Positions 1-5,375 of a DNA stretch of 5,375 nt are shown one piece after another. The position numbers and the translations under genes are program-made. The notes under the pieces were generated by a model. The model ran no database searches. It was not told the DNA's origin and saw only the letters and a program-made list of their open reading frames with translations. The stretch's first letter is position 1. The number at the start of each line of letters is the position of its first letter. The DNA comes from Planctomycetota bacterium (lineage in GTDB: Bacteria; Planctomycetota; Planctomycetia; Pirellulales; Thermoguttaceae): contig JANXQG010000648.1 in assembly GCA_025356915.1 (NCBI GenBank), positions 1-5,375 on the forward strand. Direction: 5' to 3'.

Positions 1-183
1 GCCCAGGATGGCGCTTGCGCCAACGAGGCCTACCTGGAAGTCCTTCAGATCCCATAGAGCCGTGATGTAGGAATTGGCACCGTTGATAACGGCCGTGTCA
101 TAGCCAAAGAGAAAACCGCCTGTCGCCGCGACACAAGTGGCAAACAGAACGAAAAGTAAGGAACCGCGATCGGAGTTCAACAT
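1..183 (-). CDS. MFS sugar-porter family transporter, N-terminal part (partial)
   Basis: This is the start of an inner-membrane transporter of the major facilitator superfamily, probably a sugar/proton symporter of the XylE/GalP/AraE type. Only the first 61 residues are present; the gene leaves the window at its left edge. What is seen: a short polar N-terminus (MLNSDRG), a hydrophobic first membrane helix at about residues 8-28, and the motif GGFLFGYDTAVINGA at residues 22-36. That motif closely matches the G-x-LFGYD-x-x-V-I-x-GA signature in helix 1 of the sugar porter family. A second hydrophobic stretch begins near residue 51 (VGLVGASAILG). The ATG on the complement of 181-183 is the natural start, because it places the signature at its usual distance from the N-terminus and no in-frame ATG lies just upstream. 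There is no strong ribosome binding site. The gene is divergent from the ABC ATPase gene. The substrate cannot be named from this fragment; family assignment is confident. Confidence 0.88.
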   Translation of the reverse strand, partial: MLNSDRGSLLFVLFATCVAATGGFLFGYDTAVINGANSYITALWDLKDFQVGLVGASAILG

Positions 184-243
184 AATACTAACCCAAGGAA
201 AGTTCGCCAGGGTGGACCGTGCCGGCCCACCGACATCTGGCTT

Positions 244-272
244 ATTCTCTCAGCCGAACAGGGTGGTGTCAA
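244..272 (-). promoter_or_regulatory. Candidate sigma70-type promoter for the MFS transporter gene
   Basis: On the minus strand a perfect -35 hexamer TTGACA (complement of 267-272) is followed after exactly 17 bases by GAGAAT (complement of 244-249), a 4-of-6 match to TATAAT that keeps the key second A and last T. Transcription would begin near 237, giving a leader of about 55 bases before the transporter ATG at 183. The weak -10 box makes this a candidate only. Confidence 0.4.
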
Positions 273-287
273 TATCCGCTCGCGATA

Positions 288-317
288 CCTCCTTGAAAAT
301 CTCCTCCTTGAAAATCT
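288..317. repeat. Perfect 15-bp tandem duplication (two copies)
   Basis: CCTCCTTGAAAATCT occurs at 288-302 and again, with no gap, at 303-317. Each unit carries CCTCCTT, which is the anti-Shine-Dalgarno core on the plus strand and AAGGAGG on the minus strand. The pair lies in the divergent intergenic region, 15 bases upstream of the candidate -35 box of the minus-strand transporter gene. It may be a regulator site or a simple replication-slippage duplication. Confidence 0.85.
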
Positions 318-336
318 TGCCACGCGCACGAGGGGG

Positions 337-365
337 ACGACATGTATTCAGCCAGCACGTACAAT
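337..365 (+). promoter_or_regulatory. Candidate sigma70-type promoter for the ABC exporter operon
   Basis: ACGACA at 337-342 (4 of 6 to TTGACA) and TACAAT at 360-365 (5 of 6 to TATAAT) are separated by exactly 17 bases. A transcript would begin near 372, about 33 bases before the TTG start at 405, and would exclude the upstream short ORF at 342-380. The -35 match is modest, so this is a candidate. Confidence 0.4.
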
Positions 366-404
366 GGATACCTGTCGTGACCATCTCCGCTGGCTATTTT
401 CATT

Positions 405-1121
405 TTGAATCTTCCCGCTTTGCAAACAACTTCATCCTTTATCGAAACCCGTGGTCTGTCGCGTCAATACCGCGTCGGCCCGGCGGAAATCCAAGCACTG
501 GCCGATGTGAATCTGCATGTCCAGCAGGGACAATTTGTGGCAGTTCTCGGTGTGAGCGGCTCGGGGAAATCGACTCTGCTGCACCTGCTGGGCGGATTGG
601 ACACGCCAAATGCCGGCAGCGTGTGGGTCGATAATCGCGATCTGGCGACCATGAGCCGGCATCAGCGGACCATCTATCGGCGAACCATGGTCGGCTTCAT
701 ATTCCAGTCGTATTATCTTGTCGCCAGCCTCACGGCCGCCGAGAATGTCGCTTTGGCCCTGACCTTTCAAGGCGTCCATGGTGCCGAGCGGACTCGCCTG
801 GCCGCCGAATCGATCGATCGAGTCGGCCTGGGCCGCCGAGCCTCACATCGCCCCAATGAACTTAGTGGCGGCGAACAGCAACGCGTCGCCATCGCCCGTG
901 CGATTGTCCATCGGCCACGGCTGCTGCTGGCCGATGAGCCGACAGGCAACCTCGATCGCACCACGGCCAGCGAGGTGATCGGTCTGATCGACGAAATCCA
1001 TCGTGAGTTGGGCACGACCGTCGTCATGGTCTCGCACGACGAAGAAATGGCGACGCGCGTGGCCGATCGTCTGCTGCGGTTGCGCGATGGCCGTCTGGAA
1101 CCGGAGGGAGGCGTCGCTTGA
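405..1121 (+). CDS. ABC transporter ATP-binding protein, LolD/MacB type
   Basis: This 238-residue protein is the cytoplasmic ATPase of a type VII (LolCDE/MacB/FtsE-like) ABC transporter; ATP hydrolysis would drive the permease encoded next. All nucleotide-binding motifs are intact: Walker A GVSGSGKST at 49-57, Q-loop Gln101 in FIFQSYYL, signature LSGGEQQR at 153-160, Walker B LLLADEP at 173-179, D-loop GNLD at 181-184 and the switch His211 in VSHDEE. The text around FIFQSYYLVASLTAAENV and ADEPTGNLDR is typical of the LolD/MacB subfamily. The start is not certain. An in-frame TGA at 378-380 rules out anything further upstream, leaving TTG at 405 or TTG at 420, neither with a clear ribosome binding site; 405 gives about 11 residues before the conserved domain begins (SFIETRGL). 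The stop overlaps the permease start by four bases. No membrane-fusion (HlyD/MacA-type) gene is seen beside it, and the substrate is unknown. Confidence 0.93.
   Translation: MNLPALQTTSSFIETRGLSRQYRVGPAEIQALADVNLHVQQGQFVAVLGVSGSGKSTLLHLLGGLDTPNAGSVWVDNRDLATMSRHQRTIYRRTMVGFIFQSYYLVASLTAAENVALALTFQGVHGAERTRLAAESIDRVGLGRRASHRPNELSGGEQQRVAIARAIVHRPRLLLADEPTGNLDRTTASEVIGLIDEIHRELGTTVVMVSHDEEMATRVADRLLRLRDGRLEPEGGVA
1103..1111 (+). promoter_or_regulatory. Ribosome binding site deciding the permease TTG start
   Basis: GGAGGGAGG lies at 1103-1111, inside the last codons of the ATPase gene. Its second GGAGG (1107-1111) ends 6 bases before the TTG at 1118. This strong site supports the TTG start and the TTGA stop/start overlap, and it suggests translational coupling of the two subunits. 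It is the best Shine-Dalgarno sequence next to an assigned start in the window. Confidence 0.75.
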
Positions 1122-2413
1122 TAAGAGCCTTGAAAATCGCCGGCCTAGCGATCAACGGACTGCGGCGATCACCGCTACGAGTGACGCTTACGACGCTCGG
1201 CGTAACCTTTGCTACGGGTGCTTTGGTAACCATGATCGCCCTGGCCTTGGGTGTGCAGCGGCAGGTGGAAACGCCGTTCCGCGCGCTGTCACTTTTGAAC
1301 AACATTCAGGTCAAGCCCAAAGAGCCAAGCAGCACCACAAAGCCGCCTCCACTGAACGACGAAGCACTGGCACGTTTGGAAAAGTTGCCAGGCGTGGCGG
1401 TGGCCTATCCCGATGCGCACGTCAAAGGCATCAGGATCCGCTACCGCAATAAGGAATCCACAGCCATTGGTCTTGCCTTGCCGCGAGAAGCGTCTCTCTT
1501 GGGCGTGGCCGACGAACTCCTCGTCGCCGGCCGATTATTCGAGGAGGGCGATCAGCCGGAGGCTATCCTGGGCGTACAACTTGCCGACAGCCTGGGCTTC
1601 AGCACTCCCCAAGATGCTATTGGGGCCAAGATCACCGTCGAGGCCGCCGGCCTGATGCCCGAAGGGAGCAGCGAATTCTCCTTCCGCCGCAAGCTACTGA
1701 CGGTAACAATCGTCGGCATTTACCGTGCCCCACCGCTGATGCCGGGGTCCGCTCAGCAGGGTATCTTTTTGCCCGTCGAGTTGATGAAGGAGATTCCCGG
1801 CATGTACCTGGAGGCCGCCATAAATCAGTTGAAAGCGGGCGGCAACCCGACGGCCGCCGGCTATGCCAGTGTCACCGTGCGTGTCCGCGATCCGGCCTAT
1901 CTGGACGAGGTAGAAAAGGAGATCCGGGCGATGGGCTATCACACGCAGGCTATCCTCAGCAAACTTCAGGATATGCGGCGGTTCTTTCTGGCGATTCAAT
2001 TATTGCTGACGGTTGTCGGCAGCATCGCCCTGGCAATCGCCGCACTGGGCATCGTGAACACGTTGTTGATGGCGGTGCTGGAGCGTTACCAAGAGATCGG
2101 TCTGTGCAAGGCGATCGGGGCATCCGACGGCGATCTGTTCGTACTCTTTCTCACCGAGGCCGGAATCATCGGTTTCCTGGGCGGCTTGACGGGTATTGCG
2201 CTCGGCTGGCTAATGTCGTGCGGCATGGAGGCCGTGGCCTCGTTTTATGCCCACCGGCAGGGCATTGCCGGCCGCTTGGATCTTTTCGCCTTTCCTATCT
2301 GGCTCATGGCCGTCTCGATCGCCTTCTCCGTCATTGTCAGCGTGGTGGCAGGCATCTATCCCGCCTTGCGAGCCGCGCGGGTTGATCCGATCCGGGCACT
2401 GCGATCGCACTGA
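1118..2413 (+). CDS. ABC transporter permease, FtsX/MacB/LolC-E type
   Basis: This 431-residue inner-membrane protein is the permease partner of the preceding ATPase. It shows the four-helix layout of the MacB/FtsX family: a cytoplasmic N-terminal helix (LKIAGLAINGLRRSPLR, 5-21), membrane helix 1 at about 23-45, a large extracytoplasmic domain (about 46-288, MacB_PCD-like), then helices 2 (about 290-320), 3 (about 340-367) and 4 (about 391-416). The coupling segment ERYQEIGLCKAIGAS (322-336) after helix 2 and the closing YPALRAARVDPIRALR (414-429) are hallmark family motifs. The TTG start overlaps the ATPase stop (TTGA) and has a strong ribosome binding site. Such systems move lipoproteins, peptides, drugs or other hydrophobic compounds, or transmit mechanical force across the membrane. 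One permease gene with one ATPase gene suggests a homodimeric permease as in MacB rather than the LolC/LolE heterodimer, but the window does not show a dedicated adaptor. The substrate is unknown. Confidence 0.92.
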   Translation: MIRALKIAGLAINGLRRSPLRVTLTTLGVTFATGALVTMIALALGVQRQVETPFRALSLLNNIQVKPKEPSSTTKPPPLNDEALARLEKLPGVAVAYPDAHVKGIRIRYRNKESTAIGLALPREASLLGVADELLVAGRLFEEGDQPEAILGVQLADSLGFSTPQDAIGAKITVEAAGLMPEGSSEFSFRRKLLTVTIVGIYRAPPLMPGSAQQGIFLPVELMKEIPGMYLEAAINQLKAGGNPTAAGYASVTVRVRDPAYLDEVEKEIRAMGYHTQAILSKLQDMRRFFLAIQLLLTVVGSIALAIAALGIVNTLLMAVLERYQEIGLCKAIGASDGDLFVLFLTEAGIIGFLGGLTGIALGWLMSCGMEAVASFYAHRQGIAGRLDLFAFPIWLMAVSIAFSVIVSVVAGIYPALRAARVDPIRALRSH

Positions 2414-2454
2414 CAACGGGAGGATAAAGGGTAACCGTTTAGTTTTCAAACCAC

Positions 2455-2458
2455 GGAG
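2455..2458 (+). promoter_or_regulatory. Possible ribosome binding site for the pabBC gene
   Basis: GGAG at 2455-2458 touches the first possible TTG (2459) but lies 6 bases before a second in-frame TTG at 2465. The spacing therefore favours 2465 as the real start, which would shorten the protein by two residues. An in-frame TAA at 2432-2434 rules out any start further upstream. Confidence 0.4.
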
Positions 2459-4357
2459 TTGTTCTTGGACCATGCAAAATTGACCTCCGCCTCGCTCAAA
2501 CCGGAACACTGCCCAAAAGTCGTGCTTTACGATACGTCGGCCAGTGCCTGGCAATCGTTCACTTGCCCCTGCGAGATCGTTGAGACCTGTCGTCACGACG
2601 AGGTGATGGACTGCCTGCGGCGTGTGGAACAGCAGGTGGAATCGCGGGGGCTTCATGCTGCCGGATTCGTCAGTTACGAGGCAGCTCCGGCCTTCGATCG
2701 CGCGCTGAGCGTCCGCGATGCCCCAGGTTTTCCGCTGCTGTGGTTTGGGCTCTTTCCTGACGTGGAAACGATCGCTCTGCCGTCGCATGTTACCCCGGCA
2801 GAAAAGTTCGCCAGGCTTTCCAGTGTGACAAAACAGACAAGTCCGGCTGGAAAGCCTGACGTACGTGCGTTGGACTCGACATGGCTGCCTTCGGTCACCG
2901 TCGACGAGTACACCGCAGTCATCGGCCGGCTTCGTGACGCCATTGCCGCGGGCGAAACGTATCAGGTGAACTACACATTCCGCATGAAACAGGCGGCCAA
3001 TCGCGATCCGTGGCATCTTTTCGAGAACCTCGTTGCTGCCCAGCAGCCTCCGCATGCCGCTTATGTCGAGACGCCCGACTTTGCAATTTGTTCGGCGTCG
3101 CCTGAGTTGTTTTTTGAACTTGAAGGTCGGCGGATTGTCTCACGACCCATGAAAGGCACGATCGCCCGCGGCCGCTGGTACGCCGAAGACCAGTCCCGGG
3201 CTGCGGAGCTTGCTGCCTCCGAGAAGAACCGGGCAGAAAACGCCATGATCGTCGACATGATGCGAAACGACCTGGGCCGGATCGCTCGGGTCGGCAGCGT
3301 GCAGGTGAGCCACTTGTTTCGTGTCGAGCGTTACCCAACACTCTGGCAGATGACTTCCTGCGTGTCGGCCGAGACCAATGCTGGGCTGCCCGAAATCTTC
3401 GCCGCGATGTTTCCTTGTGCATCGATCACGGGTGCTCCGAAAGCGAGTACGATGCGAATCATCGCCAAGAATGAAACCGAACCGCGGCGGGTCTATACGG
3501 GCAGCATCGGCTGGATGGCACCGGGCCGTCGTGCCCAGTTCAACGTGGCTATTCGCACGGTGCTCATCGACAAAGCACGCCATGAGGCTGAGTATGGCGT
3601 AGGTGGCGGGGTTGTCTGGGACTCGACGCCCGAGGGCGAGTATGAAGAGTGCTTGCTGAAGGCCAAGATCCTCAGCACCACGCAACCGGAGTTCTCGCTC
3701 CTGGAGACGCTCCTCTGGACACCCGCCGACGGATACTTCTGTTTGAGCGAACACCTGCGACGGTTGCGAGAATCGGCCGAATACTTTGCCTTTCCCCGCT
3801 GCGATGAGAACGCGGTGGAGGAATTGACCACCCTGGCCGCGAGGCTGCCGGCCGTCTCACACAAGATCCGCTTGCTGGTTGCCCGCGACGGCAAAATCTC
3901 TTGTGAAGGCGAGCCGATCCGTGCGGGGGAGTTTCCGGATCCGATCCGATTGGAGTTGGCTGCTGGGTTAGTCGATGCATCAGACGTGTTCCTCTACCAC
4001 AAAACAACCCATCGCTCGGTCTATGCGGCGGCAGCGACCGGTTGCCGCGAGGGCGATGACGTGCTGCTCTACAATCAACTGGGCGAGGTTACGGAGACCG
4101 TCCGAGGCAATATCGTGGTGCGATGCGGCAAGGATATGTGGACGCCGCCGGTATCTTGCGGCCTGCTCGCGGGGACTTATCGTGCTAAACTGCTGGCTGA
4201 AGGCCATATCCGCGAGCATGCCGTTCCGCTGGAAATGCTTCCCGATTGTGACGAGTTGTTCTTCATCAATTCCGTGCGGCTTTGGCGGAAGGCACGGATT
4301 ATCGGTCCGCGAGACGCTCGATCCGTTGCAGTAGGGCTTCGGGCAAGAGTTGGGTGA
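2459..4357 (+). CDS. pabB: Fused aminodeoxychorismate synthase component I / aminodeoxychorismate lyase (PabB-PabC)
   Basis: This 632-residue cytoplasmic enzyme should convert chorismate plus ammonia to 4-amino-4-deoxychorismate and then release pyruvate to give 4-aminobenzoate, a folate precursor. Residues about 65-405 form the chorismate-binding domain: GETYQVNYT (165-173), SPELFFELEGR (214-224), ENAMIVDMMRNDLGR (260-274), ITGAPK (323-328), and GVGGGVVWDSTPEGEYEE (380-397). PMKGT at 230-234 has the Lys (232) typical of PabB; anthranilate synthase TrpE has Ala there, so TrpE is unlikely. Residues about 412-615 form a fold-type IV PLP domain with the expected Schiff-base Lys515 in FLYHKTTHR, then LGEVTETVRGNIVV (541-554), with Glu546 as the likely PLP-ring contact, and PPVSCGLLAGTYR (563-575). 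No glutamine amidotransferase (PabA/TrpG) gene is in the window, so ammonia must come through one encoded elsewhere. The gene begins 45 bases after the permease and could share its transcript. The start is TTG at 2459, or TTG at 2465 by ribosome binding site spacing. Confidence 0.93.
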   Translation: MFLDHAKLTSASLKPEHCPKVVLYDTSASAWQSFTCPCEIVETCRHDEVMDCLRRVEQQVESRGLHAAGFVSYEAAPAFDRALSVRDAPGFPLLWFGLFPDVETIALPSHVTPAEKFARLSSVTKQTSPAGKPDVRALDSTWLPSVTVDEYTAVIGRLRDAIAAGETYQVNYTFRMKQAANRDPWHLFENLVAAQQPPHAAYVETPDFAICSASPELFFELEGRRIVSRPMKGTIARGRWYAEDQSRAAELAASEKNRAENAMIVDMMRNDLGRIARVGSVQVSHLFRVERYPTLWQMTSCVSAETNAGLPEIFAAMFPCASITGAPKASTMRIIAKNETEPRRVYTGSIGWMAPGRRAQFNVAIRTVLIDKARHEAEYGVGGGVVWDSTPEGEYEECLLKAKILSTTQPEFSLLETLLWTPADGYFCLSEHLRRLRESAEYFAFPRCDENAVEELTTLAARLPAVSHKIRLLVARDGKISCEGEPIRAGEFPDPIRLELAAGLVDASDVFLYHKTTHRSVYAAAATGCREGDDVLLYNQLGEVTETVRGNIVVRCGKDMWTPPVSCGLLAGTYRAKLLAEGHIREHAVPLEMLPDCDELFFINSVRLWRKARIIGPRDARSVAVGLRARVG

Positions 4358-4382
4358 ATAAACAATTCCCCGAACCGCCACG

Positions 4383-4411
4383 TTTTCACGCCCCCGCCCC
4401 GATGATAAAAT
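4383..4411 (+). promoter_or_regulatory. Candidate sigma70-type promoter for the YhaM-like gene
   Basis: TTTTCA at 4383-4388 (4 of 6 to TTGACA) and TAAAAT at 4406-4411 (5 of 6 to TATAAT) are separated by exactly 17 bases. Transcription would start near 4418, giving a leader of roughly 60-70 bases that consists mostly of the 7-base repeat tract. It would also exclude the in-frame ATG at 4402 as the start of translation. It sits in an A/T-rich island between GC-rich flanks. Confidence 0.45.
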
Positions 4412-4433
4412 CAAACTTTGAAAAAGTCCCTCT

Positions 4434-4476
4434 CATTTCCCAATCATCCACTATTCACCTTTCACTGCCCACTCTC
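4434..4476 (+). repeat. Degenerate 7-base tandem repeat (about six CA-led units)
   Basis: The tract reads as CATTTCC, CAATCAT, one extra C, CACTATT, CACCTTT, CACTGCC and CACTCTC, ending directly against the ATG at 4477. Every unit begins with CA, and three of the last four begin with CACT. There is only one G in 43 bases, so as RNA it would be pyrimidine-rich and mostly unstructured. It resembles in style the heptameric short tandem repeats described in cyanobacterial intergenic regions, but no family identity is claimed. Confidence 0.5.
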
Positions 4477-5375
4477 ATGCTTACGAACATGCCCATTCTC
4501 GCTCTTTCCGCCATACTGCCAGGTCAAGAGGCGGACATTTTCGTACTCATGACCGTGAAGGAGCAACTCACGACCCGGGAAGGCAAGCCGTATTATCGGG
4601 TGGGCTTTCGTGATGGTGGACGCGAGGTGGCGTTTCCCATCTGGGACAATTCGCCATGGGCGGCCGAGTGCCGCGACAAGTGGACGCCCGGAACATTCTA
4701 TAAGGTTCGCGCCGTCTATCGCGAAACAAACTATGGCCCACAGCTCGATCTCCGCAAGATCCGCGAGGTCTGTGACGCCGACGCGGCCGACGGATTCAAC
4801 CCCGCAGTCTGCCAGCCGCAGTCGCGCTATGAGCCGCAGCGGATGTTTGAGGAGATGCTGCTGATCGTCCGCGAACGGATCATCGACACGGCCCTGAAAT
4901 CGCTTGTCGAGAGAATTCTTATCGACAACCGCGATGAATTGCTACGCATCCCTGCTGCACGGCATAATCATCACGCCTTCGTGGCCGGATGGCTGGAACA
5001 CACCTTGAGCGTGACGCGGACGGTGATCTACTTAGCCGACAAGTACGCCGAGTATTATGACGAGTTGGAGCCGCCGTTGGACAAATCGATGGCCGTGGCT
5101 GGCGCGATCTTGCACGACATCGGCAAGCTTCGCGAGTTAGAGCAACGGCCCACCGGCACGGTCTACACGGCAAGCGGTTCATTGATCGGCCACTTGCTTC
5201 AAGGCCGCGATATCGTTCGCGAGACGGCGTCCGTCTGCCCTTTGCCGCCCGAAACGCTCTTGCGGCTGGAGCATTTGATCATTGCCCATCAGCGACTGCC
5301 CGAGTGGGGTTCACCCAAGCCACCGATGACGCCCGAGGCCCTGCTTGTGCATTATGCCGACGACATCGACGCCAA
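4477..5375 (+). CDS. YhaM-like 3'-5' exoribonuclease, OB-fold plus HD domain (partial, C-terminus missing)
   Basis: The reading frame stays open to the window edge (299 codons plus 2 bases), so the C-terminus is missing; YhaM of Bacillus is a little over 300 residues, so probably little is lost. Residues about 15-98 look like an OB-fold nucleic-acid-binding domain (TTREGKPYYRVGFRDGG, then FYKVRAVYRETNYGPQLD). Residues about 160-299 are an HD metal-dependent phosphohydrolase domain: HNHHAFVAGWLEHT (163-176) with His175, AGAILHDIGK (208-217) with the His213-Asp214 pair, GSLIGH (234-239) with His239, LEHLIIAHQRLPEWGSP (264-280) with His266 and His271, and HYADDIDA (292-299) with Asp296. AHQRLPEWGSP corresponds to the SHHGKPEWGSP-like motif of YhaM. 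The expected role is trimming of RNA (and perhaps single-stranded DNA) from the 3' end in the cytoplasm. Starts: ATG 4477 is used; ATG 4489 fits equally well, while in-frame ATG 4402 would lie upstream of the likely transcription start. None has a clear ribosome binding site. A general HD phosphohydrolase role is the alternative. Confidence 0.87.
   Translation, partial: MLTNMPILALSAILPGQEADIFVLMTVKEQLTTREGKPYYRVGFRDGGREVAFPIWDNSPWAAECRDKWTPGTFYKVRAVYRETNYGPQLDLRKIREVCDADAADGFNPAVCQPQSRYEPQRMFEEMLLIVRERIIDTALKSLVERILIDNRDELLRIPAARHNHHAFVAGWLEHTLSVTRTVIYLADKYAEYYDELEPPLDKSMAVAGAILHDIGKLRELEQRPTGTVYTASGSLIGHLLQGRDIVRETASVCPLPPETLLRLEHLIIAHQRLPEWGSPKPPMTPEALLVHYADDIDA

Noticed and set aside
177..272. 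A minus-strand short ORF (TTG at 272, or ATG at 236) overlapping the MFS transporter start
   Set aside because: The TTG is part of the candidate -35 box, the AAGGAGG upstream is too far away (15 bases), and the predicted peptide is short and proline/arginine-rich with no recognisable feature.
137..634. A 165-codon plus-strand reading frame overlapping the transporter start and the ATPase gene
   Set aside because: Its protein has no recognisable motif and it overlaps two clearly real genes in other frames.
2415..2439. Inverted repeat AACGG / CCGTT followed by a T-containing stretch, as a terminator after the permease
   Set aside because: The stem is only 5 base pairs with a 15-base loop and there is no real T-run, so it is not a convincing terminator.
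198..2814. A shared 13-mer AAAGTTCGCCAGG near 200 and near 2803
   Set aside because: One copy is intergenic and one is inside pabBC coding sequence; a single 13-base match in over 5 kb is plausible by chance.
2210..3055. A 281-codon minus-strand reading frame across the permease end and pabBC start
   Set aside because: It is antisense to two well-supported genes and its translation is low-complexity with no family motif; it is a frame shadow of GC-rich coding sequence.
4338..4374. Inverted repeat TTCGGG / CCCGAA around the pabBC stop codon
   Set aside because: The 25-base loop and lack of a T-run make an intrinsic terminator unlikely.
4402..4476. A longer YhaM-like protein starting at the in-frame ATG at 4402
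   Set aside because: The extra 25 residues are encoded by the promoter-like and 7-base repeat sequence, have no domain character, and the ATG overlaps the spacer and -10 region.

Overview
The window is a GC-rich bacterial segment. The combination of protein features seen suggests a member of the Planctomycetota: a LolD/MacB-type ATPase with a short N-terminus, a PabB-PabC fusion, a YhaM-like OB/HD protein, and heavy use of TTG start codons with few strong ribosome binding sites. This assignment is inferred from protein character only; there is no rRNA or other marker to confirm it.

Layout, left to right. (1) Positions 1-183, minus strand: the first 61 codons of a sugar-porter-type major facilitator transporter that runs off the left edge. 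(2) Positions 184-404: a divergent intergenic region with one candidate promoter in each direction, a perfect 15-bp tandem duplication, and a 12-codon leader ORF candidate in the same frame as the next gene. (3) Positions 405-1121 and 1118-2413, plus strand: a tightly coupled ABC exporter pair, an ATPase followed by an FtsX/MacB-type permease, overlapping by 4 bases (TTGA). (4) Positions 2459-4357, plus strand: a fused aminodeoxychorismate synthase component I and aminodeoxychorismate lyase (PabB-PabC) for folate synthesis, 45 bases after the permease and possibly in the same transcript. (5) Positions 4358-4476: intergenic, with a good candidate promoter and a degenerate 7-base tandem repeat abutting the next start codon. 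(6) Positions 4477-5375, plus strand: a YhaM-like 3'-5' exoribonuclease (OB fold plus HD domain) that runs off the right edge.

The ABC pair works as one complex: the cytoplasmic ATPase drives an inner-membrane permease that acts on a substrate in the membrane or periplasm. The PabBC protein makes 4-aminobenzoate from chorismate, needing a PabA-type amidotransferase or ammonia supplied from elsewhere. The other genes look like ordinary housekeeping or transport genes with no obvious shared pathway.

I see no rRNA, tRNA, CRISPR array, insertion sequence or phage gene, and no convincing undescribed multi-gene system. The most unusual signals are in the two intergenic regions and in the run of three consecutive TTG-started genes.
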